Part shown: piece after piece, positions 56,810 through 64,000 of the stretch
Layout of the letters: every line of letters starts with the position of its first letter
Position numbering within the stretch: position 1 is the first letter of the stretch
NCBI GenBank assembly: GCA_019468145.1
Contig: JAHXDM010000005.1
Span: 30,578-94,577 of the forward strand
Length of the DNA: 64,000 nt
Reading direction: 5' to 3'
From: Rickettsia endosymbiont of Bradysia coprophila
GTDB taxonomy: Bacteria; Pseudomonadota; Alphaproteobacteria; Rickettsiales; Rickettsiaceae
Made by a program: the position numbers and the translations under genes
Notes under the pieces: generated by a model
What the model saw: only the letters and a program-made list of their open reading frames with translations
The model's database searches: none
Told to the model about the DNA's origin: nothing

Positions 56810-57754
56810 ATGGCTATTTCAAAATTTCTAGATCCTAAGAACGATGTTGCATTTAGGAGAATATTCGGCTCGGAGAAGAATAAAGATATTCTGATTCATT
56901 TCATTAATGATGTGCTGGAGCTTAAAAATGGGGATAAAATTAAGGAAGTAACGTTTTTACCTACTATCCAAGAGCCTGAGATTGCTTCTAAGAAACAAAG
57001 CATAGTAGATGTTTTATGTAAAGATGAAAATGGCGTACAAATCATTATTGAGATGCAGGTATCTCCGCAAGAAGGCTTTGAGAAGAGAGCTCAGTATTAT
57101 GCAGCTAAAGCCTATTCACGGCAGTTAAATAAAGGCAAGAACGAGGGAGCCAGATATATAGATCTCAAGTCGGTAATATTTATTGCGATCAGTGATAATA
57201 TTATCTTTAAAGACAAAGTATTTTATAAGTCTGATCATATTATTTTAGATAAAGAGAGCTATACTCATGATTTACAAGATTTCTCCTTTACATTTATAGA
57301 GCTGCCAAAGTTTAAAATCACTGATATAAATTTACTGACCAATATTGTTGAAAAATGGTGTTATTTTTTCAAGCACGCAGACGAAACTAGTGAAGCAGAC
57401 TTACTTAGGATCATAGGATCCGATCAGGTGATAGAGAGAGCGTACGAAGAATTAAACCAGTTTAACTGGACGGAAGAAGAATTGCTAACTTATGAGCAAG
57501 AGACTAAACGTACTATGGATAATAAAGCAGCAGAAGACTACCTAATAAAAACTGCTAAAGCTGAAGGGAAAGCTGAAGGTGAAGCTAAAGGGAAAGCTGA
57601 AGGGAAAGCTGAAGGGAAAGCTGAAGGTGAAGCTAAAGGTAAAGCTGACATGATAAAAATGATGATAAAGAATGGTCATTCTGTTGAAGAAATCGCTAAA
57701 ATAACAAGATTATCAGTTACTAAAATCAATGAATTATTAAAAATACAATTCTAA
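56810..57754 (+). CDS. Rpn-family recombination-promoting nuclease / PD-(D/E)XK protein
   Basis: 314 residues. It starts with FLDPKNDVAFRRIFGSEKNK, typical of Rpn/PDDEXK_2 proteins; the nuclease core is SIVDVLCKDENGVQIIIEMQ (Asp, Glu-x-Gln). The C-terminal region has a Lys/Ala/Glu/Gly tandem repeat (57556-57648, KAEGKAEGEAKGK type) and ends in a helix-turn-helix-like GHSVEEIAKITRLSVTKINE. Family members promote RecA-independent recombination and are often amplified in Rickettsiaceae. A truncated, shorter-repeat copy lies at 21365. Confidence 0.82.
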   Translation: MAISKFLDPKNDVAFRRIFGSEKNKDILIHFINDVLELKNGDKIKEVTFLPTIQEPEIASKKQSIVDVLCKDENGVQIIIEMQVSPQEGFEKRAQYYAAKAYSRQLNKGKNEGARYIDLKSVIFIAISDNIIFKDKVFYKSDHIILDKESYTHDLQDFSFTFIELPKFKITDINLLTNIVEKWCYFFKHADETSEADLLRIIGSDQVIERAYEELNQFNWTEEELLTYEQETKRTMDNKAAEDYLIKTAKAEGKAEGEAKGKAEGKAEGKAEGEAKGKADMIKMMIKNGHSVEEIAKITRLSVTKINELLKIQF

Positions 57755-58046
57755 AAAATTGATAGAAATACTTGCGTTATTTGTAAATGTAGAAGTCAAG
57801 ATTTGATCTTACAGACACTATAAATTTTGCACCTGATTGTCAGTTAAATTTTGACTGTCAGATATATATTCAAGGTACAAGATTTCATTATTCTTTTCAA
57901 CAGCTAATTTTTTACTATCTTGAAAAGTTTGCATAGGGGTTTTACCATAACAATATTTTCCTGAATGTGGCCTTTCATGATTGTAATACTCTAACCAAAT
58001 ATCAAGATCTAGCTGTAAATCTTCAAGGGATGTATAAATCTTTTTT

Positions 58047-59434
58047 GGGTACAGCTATTGAATAATGTTAACTAAGATATCAAGATGTCGCTTAAGGCAT
58101 TTTGGTTAATCATGTTCCAAAATTGATTCCACCTTCCTTTTGTTTGAACAAGAGATCTAATGGAAATAACTATTTTGGCACCTTGAGTTCGCCACTGCAT
58201 TGCTGATTTACATAATCTTTGCTTGATCAGCGTCTTGCAAGCCGCTTCCGTCACACCAGAACCTATAGGAAAATTTTGTGCTGTGTAATTACTATAATTC
58301 ATACGTTCTAATTGATTAGTAAAATAGCTCACCGCTTTACTCAAATTGTCCTTTATTGCTGGTGATATTTTTTTATTTCCTTCATTTTTTTTCACTTGTT
58401 CCTTCATCGTGTCTAAAAGCTCTGCAGCCGCATTGTTTTCATGCTTTAATTTATGACAAGCATTACTCAACCATTCCTTTCTTCTCCCTTCATCACTAAA
58501 AAATGAATATGAACTTTTTGCTAAATATTCGCTAGCATGATAAAAATCTAGAATATGATATTGTGTATTCAGTTCTAAAAATTTCCAATTATTACTTGCG
58601 CCATCAGCAATGCCAATATAATTTGCTGTAGGATATTTTTGTTTGATTTTATTAACCTCTCCTTGTAAACGAGCTATAAATAACCCTTTACCATATTCAG
58701 GAGACGCTCCAATATATATTGTATGCAATCTTTCGCTTTGCGCATCGTACAAAGAGATATTACCTGTCATAGCTTCACGATAACCTTGTTCTTTCATTAA
58801 AATACATGTGCCATCTAAACTAATACCTATACTGGTAACCGGTTCTACAATCTTGGGAATAGCATATTCCCAATCTTCTTCTGTCGCTAAAGCTATAGAT
58901 CCTATATAATCAGCAACCTTTTGGATATATCCTCTCGAACAACTCCTAGAATGATTCTCTGCAAAATCTTCACTGACATCTTTCGCACTTAAAGATGCAT
59001 ATTTATACGAAATCATTTTGGCAAATTTTGGTGTAGAATGAATAATTATACGCCCTTTCTCATCAACTGGACAAAACGTCTTGCCTCCTTTCGAGCTCTG
59101 ATATACATGTCGCATTATCTCAACAGTACCATAGGGTGTCTCATACTCTTTTTTCACTTTGCCCTTTGAAGACATTCTGACACTACCAATATTAATTATC
59201 GCACCAGTTGCATCAAACTTACTTAGGGCTTCTTTAGTTGCAATGCACCCAACCTCATTTACTCCTTTCTGTATCGCATCTTCCATTTCAAGCATAGAGC
59301 CATCCAATTTTAATGTAATTTGTATTGTGATTTCTTCTCCGTTCCGTGTTATTATTTCTGCCATAGCTTAATTCCAATTATTTACTAAAATCTCACCATA
59401 GCATAATTTAAAACATTATTCAATAGCTGTACCC
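58047..59434 (-). mobile_element. ISKra4-family element, copy B (1388 bp)
   Basis: Inserted in IS481 copy D with the 8-bp duplication tctttttt at 58039-58046 and 59435-59442. Ends identical to copy A. Confidence 0.93.
58072..59364 (-). CDS. ISKra4-family transposase (copy B)
   Basis: 430 residues, intact, nearly identical to the copy at 28017 (differences: KQKYPTANYIG and SSYSFFSDEG). Catalytic motifs as in copy A. Confidence 0.9.
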   Translation of the reverse strand: MAEIITRNGEEITIQITLKLDGSMLEMEDAIQKGVNEVGCIATKEALSKFDATGAIINIGSVRMSSKGKVKKEYETPYGTVEIMRHVYQSSKGGKTFCPVDEKGRIIIHSTPKFAKMISYKYASLSAKDVSEDFAENHSRSCSRGYIQKVADYIGSIALATEEDWEYAIPKIVEPVTSIGISLDGTCILMKEQGYREAMTGNISLYDAQSERLHTIYIGASPEYGKGLFIARLQGEVNKIKQKYPTANYIGIADGASNNWKFLELNTQYHILDFYHASEYLAKSSYSFFSDEGRRKEWLSNACHKLKHENNAAAELLDTMKEQVKKNEGNKKISPAIKDNLSKAVSYFTNQLERMNYSNYTAQNFPIGSGVTEAACKTLIKQRLCKSAMQWRTQGAKIVISIRSLVQTKGRWNQFWNMINQNALSDILIS

Positions 59435-59974
59435 TCTTTTTTCGCATAGCTGTATCAAAGAATTCCTGTTTCATAGTTTTGTTAAAACGCTCACACATAC
59501 CATTGGTTTGAGGCGAGTAAGCGCGAGTAACAGTATGTTCTATACCTTCGATGCTTAAGAATAACTCAAAAGCATGATGCTCTATATTGCCTTTATATTC
59601 GCTCCCCCGATCAGTAAGGATACGTAAGATAGGTATCCCTTGCTCCTCATACCATGGTAATATCCGATCATTGAGCATATCAGCACTCGTCAGCGCTGTT
59701 TTCTCAGTATATAGTTTAGCATCTGCTACTCTGGTATAGCTGTCGATAAAGACCTCAGAATAAACCTTACCTATACCTTTAAAGTTGCCAACATAATATG
59801 TATCCTGGCACCCTAAATAACCTGGATGCTGCGTTTCTATCTCACCATGGGCTTCTTTCTCATTACGACGCTTCTCTAATACTTGTAACTGGGCTTCGGT
59901 AAGAACAATACCATCTTGAGCCATCTTAGCTTCTAATGCTTTAAGCCTTTTATTGATATTGTTTAAATCATTAC

Positions 59975-60150
59975 GTGTATAGGCTTGCAATCATAAACAC
60001 GAATTCCAGCAATCGAGTTCAATTTGTGGCTAAGATTAATTGCGACTATAAAATAAGTTCAGCTAACATTAAGTGATTCTATAATTTCCTTGGCTAAGAT
60101 TAAATGATTCTATACATCAGCTTGGCTCACTTTATTTGCAACTATAAAAG
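59975..60150. repeat. TGT-type transposon end with tandem sub-repeats
   Basis: It begins TGTATAGGCTTGCAATCA and contains at least three ~30-bp units of the form GGCTAAGATTAAATGATTCT, closely related to the sub-repeats in the arms of the 23.2-24.4 kb element. It is probably the end of a Tn5053/Tn7-like transposon; the resolvase gene follows. Confidence 0.5.
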
Positions 60151-60164
60151 TCTGTTATATAAGT

Positions 60165-60773
60165 TTATTTCTTATTATATAATTTCCGTCTTGTAAGCCA
60201 TAAGTAAAGCGTTGATGGGGAACATTCAATTAATTTAGAAATTGCTCGTTTATTGATTCCTTTTTTTAGGTAGCCAGTAATCTCGTCACAGAATGAATCA
60301 AGTTTAAGTAACTGTGATTGTCCCTTTGGTCTGCCAAGTTTAAAACCATCTGCTTTACGTTTTGCTAGAGCTTCTTTGGTTCTGCTAGAGATAAAATCTC
60401 TCTCTATTTGAGCTGCAAGACCTAGAATTGTAGCAGTTATTGTAGATTGTATGGAACCATCTACTACAATACAATTTTTAGCTATATGAACAGATATTTT
60501 TTTCTTAGCAGCTGTTTCTAATATTTCTAACACTTGCAGAGTTGATCTACCAAGCCGTGAAATCTCAGATACGACAATAAGATCACCGTTAGCAGCTTTT
60601 TCCATAATTTCTCCAATCACTCGATCTCGCCAAGCAATTTTACCACTAGCTGTATCTTCTATAAATTTTACAGGATTGAGATTATGTTTATTGCAATAGT
60701 CTAATATACCAAACTTTTGATTTTGAATATCTTGTTGGTCTGTGGAGATTCTTAAATAAGCAAAATTGGTCAT
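60165..60773 (-). CDS. Serine resolvase/invertase-type recombinase
   Basis: 202 residues. The N-terminal catalytic domain has AYLRISTDQQD with the nucleophilic Ser, FIEDTASGKIAWRDR and VVSEISRLGRSTLQVLEILE; the C-terminal helix-turn-helix is KGINKRAISKLIECSPSTLY. The size is that of Tn3/Tn5053 resolvases, which resolve transposon cointegrates. It stands between a TGT-type end and a truncated transposase N-terminus pointing the other way. It appears intact. Paired motifs (AACGTTTATTGTAGACG) at 60874-60898 could be its res site. Confidence 0.85.
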   Translation of the reverse strand: MTNFAYLRISTDQQDIQNQKFGILDYCNKHNLNPVKFIEDTASGKIAWRDRVIGEIMEKAANGDLIVVSEISRLGRSTLQVLEILETAAKKKISVHIAKNCIVVDGSIQSTITATILGLAAQIERDFISSRTKEALAKRKADGFKLGRPKGQSQLLKLDSFCDEITGYLKKGINKRAISKLIECSPSTLYLWLTRRKLYNKK

Positions 60774-60978
60774 TATTTTCAGTTTTTCTTAAAAAAACCC
60801 TAATTCTAATTTAATTGGACTATAAGTAGTTGAATTTAAAGTAATTAAGTATACTATAAACAGTTAGTATAAAATGAACGTTTATTGTAGACGTTTATTA
60901 TAATTTTGGCAATTAATGTTTTGTTTAGAAAGAGCTAATTTGATAAATTTACAGGAATTCCATCTTTATAATATTGTT
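60774..60978. promoter_or_regulatory. Divergent intergenic region, possible res site
   Basis: The 205 bp between resolvase and transposase fragment contain two spaced copies of the ACGTTTATT motif (60875-60899). The position is that of a res site with divergent promoters in resolvase-carrying transposons. No crossover dinucleotide can be fixed by eye. Confidence 0.3.
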
Positions 60979-61060
60979 ATGACCAAGCATTTACCAGCTG
61001 ATACATTAATTATGCTCCATAATAGATTAGCTAGTTTAACATTCAGAAATCCTAAACGAT
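60979..61060 (+). pseudogene. N-terminal fragment of a transposon integrase-type transposase
   Basis: MTKHLPADTLIMLHNRLASL then TFRNPKRLF. The LPADTLIMLHNRLASL start resembles the beginning of DDE integrase-type transposases. It is cut at 61061 by an IS21-type end. Confidence 0.4.
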
Positions 61061-61138
61061 TGTTTACCGCCAACTATAAATACCGAAAATTGCCAACTAT
61101 AAATACCAAATTTGGGGGGCAAAAATATTAGTTATTTT
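61061..61138. repeat. IS21-type terminal region, second copy
   Basis: Nearly identical to 3826-3902: tip TGTTTACCGCCAACTATAAA, internal GCCAACTATAA repeat and the GGGGGGC tract. It marks the right end of an IS21 element whose istB lies just inside. Confidence 0.65.
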
Positions 61139-61188
61139 ATTTACACTTTTACCCTCCTGTTTTCTATCTTTTTTTGATGATTGCTCGA

Positions 61189-61564
61189 CTAATTTTTATC
61201 TGAATTTTTGTTATCTAAATTTTGTTTATTTTTTGCGGTCTTGATTCGATAACTTTCAGTATTTAACTCTAAGATTATGGAGTGTGAACCAGTCGGTCAA
61301 TAGCTGCTGCTGTGGTCATTTCATCCTTAAAAATCTGATTCCAACCTGAAAATGCTAAATTACTTGTGATCACGGTACTTCTTTGTTCATAACGTTCAGC
61401 TAGTAAAACAAATAATACATCTGATTCAGTGTTTTCATAAGGAATATATGATATATCATCCATGACCAACACTTCAAACCTATCCAGCTTCTTAATAAAG
61501 TTACTCAAGCCTAATCCATTTTTAGCAGATAATAATTGTTGCACTAAATTAGCAGCACTAATAC
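61189..61564 (-). pseudogene. istB: IS21 helper ATPase IstB, C-terminal fragment
   Basis: Reading ISAANLVQQLLSAKNGLGLS, Walker B-like FEVLVMDDISYIPY, then LFVLLAERYEQRSTVITSN and MTTAAAIDRLVH. A one-base change makes an early stop at 61275; in the alternative frame the normal end SIILELNTESYRIK continues to 61189. The P-loop half is missing beyond 61564. Confidence 0.75.
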
Positions 61565-61635
61565 CATTTCCCTATTATAAATAGATATAAGAGCAATTAC
61601 ATACAGATTTTATATCTATTTATAATAGGGAAATG
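61565..61635. repeat. 25-bp perfect inverted repeat over the pilin-like start
   Basis: Arms 61565-61589 and 61611-61635 with a 21-nt spacer. The right arm ends with the ATG of the next gene and the left arm joins the istB fragment, so an inversion or recombination formed this joint. Confidence 0.7.
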
Positions 61636-62108
61636 TATAATAGATTAACAAAAAACCATGATTTTTTAATTCAAAATCTAATGAATAGTTTAAATAATAT
61701 TAAGAAGATGAGGTTAAAAGTTTATAGGTTTAAGAATGTAATTACAATTAAGGAAACACAAATTACGCAAAAACAATCTACAAACTATTATAGCAATGCT
61801 TGTTCAATTCTAAAGACAGCCCTTTGCTTTGCTCCGATCTTATTACTTAGTAGTATTGATGTTTATGCCGCTATTGATCTTGATGCGGGAGGAAGGCAGC
61901 TACTGAACAGGTCAAGAAGATGATTAACGACTACTACCCAGTAGGTATTTTTATAACAGGAGCGATGGGCGCGATGATGCAACAACAAGGAGATCTTCGG
62001 GATAGAATGCTTGGTTTTGGTAAAGGTGCATTAGTTGGAGGGTTAACGGTGATAGCAGTAAAAACTGTCTTGGGGTATAAAGAGGTAATATGGAAAGAGT
62101 TAGATTAA
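61633..62108 (+). pseudogene. Pilin-like conjugation protein, frameshifted
   Basis: The first frame holds a hydrophobic signal segment (ALCFAPILLLSSIDVYA) followed by AIDLDAGG; after a one-base loss near 61895 the second frame continues ATEQVKKMINDYYPVGIF and GALVGGLTVIAVKTVLG. A small secreted protein with two hydrophobic helices after the signal is the plan of VirB2/TraA-type pilins. Family identity is inferred from this plan only. Confidence 0.4.
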
Positions 62109-62637
62109 AATAGAGCCTTAAACAAAGAGACCAAATATTACGGCTTAGTTATCTTGGCATTATAGGGGCACTCTCTATCGGCTGTTTAGTATGGACTAGG
62201 TTTGGTATGACTATAGGTATTATGGGTTTGTTGTTGTTACGGCTTTTCAGCGATTGCTGCTAAAAAGTGGCATAGTGGTAGCAATAGGTTTTGTTATATT
62301 TGGTTTATAGGTGCTTATTTAGTACCAAATTATACAGGTGAATGTTTAAGTAGCATGATGAGCTCGTTAATAAATATGCCATATCAAGCACAGATGGCTG
62401 AATATAGAAGGAACAGTAATGATTTAGTTAAAGTGACTGATGAGGATTGGCAAGAATTAAAGTGTATCAAAACTTTTGGGCTTAGGAAAAACCGTGTCAA
62501 ATTGTTAAAAACAAAGCAGTAGGACGTAGTTTATCTGAGCAAGAACAACAAGATTATGTAGAGTGTATAAAAATTCATTACTTTGATGGCTATAAGCAGG
62601 ATAAGTTTTATTTATTTGGTAGGGTGCAGATGAAATA
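62091..62637 (+). pseudogene. Decayed membrane protein of the conjugation-like block
   Basis: Readable segments in three frames: LSYLGIIGALSIGCLVWTRF, then IGAYLVPNYTGECLSSMMSS, then GRSLSEQEQQDYVECIKIHY up to a stop at 62637. There are several frame changes and an early stop after MERVRLK. It follows the pilin-like gene and may be its operon partner; I cannot name it. Confidence 0.35.
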
Positions 62638-62661
62638 AACAATAGATTCTGCACTCATCCA

Positions 62662-62865
62662 ATGACTTGTGATTTAATTAGTCTTGGAGTAGAAGATTAT
62701 GTACTGCAAAAATCTGAGATATTGCGTAATCTGATTAAAATTGCTGAAAGGCCATGTGATTATATAAAAAGGTATGAAGAAATAACTCAAGCAGAAATAG
62801 ATGAATGGAAGGTAGGTACGGGAATAACAAGGGAGAAGGGCGAAAATACCTTGAATATAAGATAA
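62662..62865 (+). CDS. Small hypothetical protein or gene remnant
   Basis: 67 residues (CDLISLGVEDYVLQKSEILR, EEITQAEIDEWKVGTG), hydrophilic, unrecognised. It follows decayed genes, so it may itself be the end of a longer broken gene. Confidence 0.25.
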   Translation: MTCDLISLGVEDYVLQKSEILRNLIKIAERPCDYIKRYEEITQAEIDEWKVGTGITREKGENTLNIR

Positions 62866-63034
62866 AAAGCAATAATAGAGATTTATATTGTAGAAAACCA
62901 CGTTTTTAGAGAAGCGTGGTAAGAGATTTGTTGAGATTAATATAATGAATTCTAGGACGCAAGATAATGATATTAGAATATATGTTATAAGAAAGATATT
63001 TAATAATTTATAAATAATCTAGGAGGTAGAAGGT

Positions 63035-63251
63035 ATGACTAAAATAATAAACATCAATCCGTTCATTCAGCATGAAAAAGCAGAGCATTTTTTAAATATA
63101 TATCACGATATATATTTAAAGGAAGATAGGAATACTAAAGAGATAACAAAAACACTCAACTCATTAGTTGGGCATTTTATGTTGGTTTTGCTTCTAAGTG
63201 TGATGGAAGTGAGAGGACTTATGCTGCTCCTTTGAATAGCGTTTTGAGATG
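63035..63251 (+). pseudogene. Gene remnant with a strong ribosome site
   Basis: AGGAGG at 63021-63026 stands 8 bases before ATG 63035. The reading MTKIININPFIQHEKAEHFL and YLKEDRNTKEITKTL looks genuine; after ~45 codons a shift of frame gives the more protein-like AFYVGFASKCDGSERTYAAP to a stop at 63251. Unrecognised. Confidence 0.3.
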
Positions 63252-64000
63252 ACATAGAGAAAGCACTTCAGATGCATTTGCCACCCTTCCGATATCTTTA
63301 TTTGCCTTCTTGTCGGCTCTTGATTCCAAATCTGAGTTTTTCTTTCTTCTTTTTAAAAGGATTGCTTGGGCTAATTGTTGCCAATACATTATAGGCAACA
63401 AAATACGTTATTCTATATTTTCTTGATTATTAAGAGTAAATCACGTCTTACTTCTAATATTAATATAAAATATTTTGCGATTGCATCAGTCTTCAGCGGT
63501 TATTACCCCATATATCCCGCTAGCTCTTACCCTTGCTCTTTCGTATATTTTAACCTTATGGACTACTTCTTTCTGCATCCAATCCTTGTTAATACCCGAA
63601 ATATCTTACAAAATTATCTCGATAGAATTACTTAAAAATGCTTTCATGGCTGGAGCTGTACCTAAATTTTGTATTTCTGTGCCGGTATAAGCATTTGGTA
63701 ATGGAATGATAACCTGCAGCGGTGATATACTGACTGAACAAATCTGCGACAATCATAACGTCCAGCAATTATACAGATGGATTATTATCTTGTCACTAGT
63801 TAGCAAACTGATACTATTGCAATATTGATTTTGCTGTTAAGGGAATACCCTAACACTCCAACCTGCTCACCCTTGTTCTTTTGATATTTCTTCGTCATAA
63901 CGATAATTACTATTTTTATCTACAACACACGAACCTATTATTACAAGTACCATCTCGTTATTTATACCACTCTTCTATGGCTCCCTTACCAAAAGTCCTG
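63252..64000. other. Decayed non-coding or remnant DNA
   Basis: No ORF is supported. The minus strand gives scattered protein-like stretches (QNLGTAPAMKAFLSNSIEII at ~63.6-63.7 kb; RADKKANKDIGRVANASEVL at ~63.3 kb) separated by stops, consistent with an old transfer-type gene in decay. Confidence 0.3.

Larger units (their letters stand above)
57788..59974 (-). mobile_element. IS481-type element, copy D (interrupted and truncated)
   Basis: The left end TGTAGAAGTCAAGATTTGAT is intact. ISKra4 copy B is inserted at 58047-59434. The other end, with ~112 transposase codons, is missing at 59974, where a different transposon end begins. Confidence 0.88.
57818..59974 (-). pseudogene. IS481-family transposase, copy D, broken
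   Basis: Residues from [17 protein letters not shown] onward are present as far as AMRKK, then ISKra4 intervenes, then the C-terminus ([19 protein letters not shown]) follows. Two substitutions (YEEQGIP, VYSEVFID) set it apart from copies A-C, so it is slightly older. Confidence 0.88.

Noticed and set aside
59159-59371. 70-codon plus-strand ORF inside ISKra4
   Set aside because: Antisense shadow of the transposase, identical at 29104 for the same reason.
1-64000. tRNA, rRNA or tmRNA genes
   Set aside because: I looked for rRNA-like conserved blocks and tRNA cloverleaf/TTC motifs and saw none that I could support.

Overview
This is an AT-rich window crowded with transposons. The gene content points to a Rickettsiales bacterium, probably Rickettsiaceae, on a plasmid or plasmid-derived island: a DnaA_N-domain protein, ParA with a ribbon-helix-helix partner, a second decayed ParA beside a ProQ/FinO relic, a SpoT-like HD hydrolase, TPR and Sel1-like proteins, an MFS carrier, and conjugation-type debris. 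The assignment rests on recognised protein families only; no rRNA or tRNA gene was found to confirm it.

Layout. 1-3.3 kb: end of a DnaA_N-domain protein, a truncated membrane sensor-like gene, IS481 and IS66 pieces. 3.3-3.8 kb: two polymorphic-toxin tails around a small immunity-like ORF. 3.8-7.8 kb: nested IS21, IS481, IS630 and Tn5-like elements. 7.8-11.7 kb: a TPR-Lon fusion gene broken by truncation, a frameshift and an IS5 copy. 11.8-14.9 kb: a coiled-coil protein and two Sel1-like paralogues that both end in eukaryotic-type CaaX boxes. 15-18.7 kb: an MFS transporter split by an IS481 copy with a clean duplication, then a sialidase-like beta-propeller protein. 18.7-21.4 kb: SpoT-like hydrolase and a plasmid-type partition module with long palindromes. 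21.4-29.4 kb: IS copies, a palindromic MITE, and a RelE-type toxin-antitoxin pair between 285-bp inverted repeats. 29.4-30.5 kb: ParA and ProQ/FinO relics.

30.5-52.0 kb is the main functional block, a surface polysaccharide locus. It holds two asparagine-synthase-like amidotransferases, three GT4 glycosyltransferases, an ABC-2 exporter (Wzm/Wzt type), a methyltransferase with eight 24-residue coiled-coil repeats, a secreted two-domain C5-epimerase-like protein, and a five-gene set (WbpA, B, D, E, I type) that would make UDP-ManNAc(3NAc)A. The likely logic is sugar synthesis, amidation, assembly on the inner face, capping or length control by the coiled-coil methyltransferase, export by Wzm/Wzt, and possible epimerisation outside the membrane. 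No initiating transferase is visible here.

52-64 kb is again mobile DNA: an IS4-type remnant, an IS256 transposase broken by IS5 and by an IS110 element, Rpn-family proteins, ISKra4 nested in IS481, a serine resolvase with TGT-type transposon ends, an IS21 remnant, and decayed pilin-like and membrane genes. The IS110 element carries a convincing bridge-RNA candidate whose guide segments match its own insertion site and right end.
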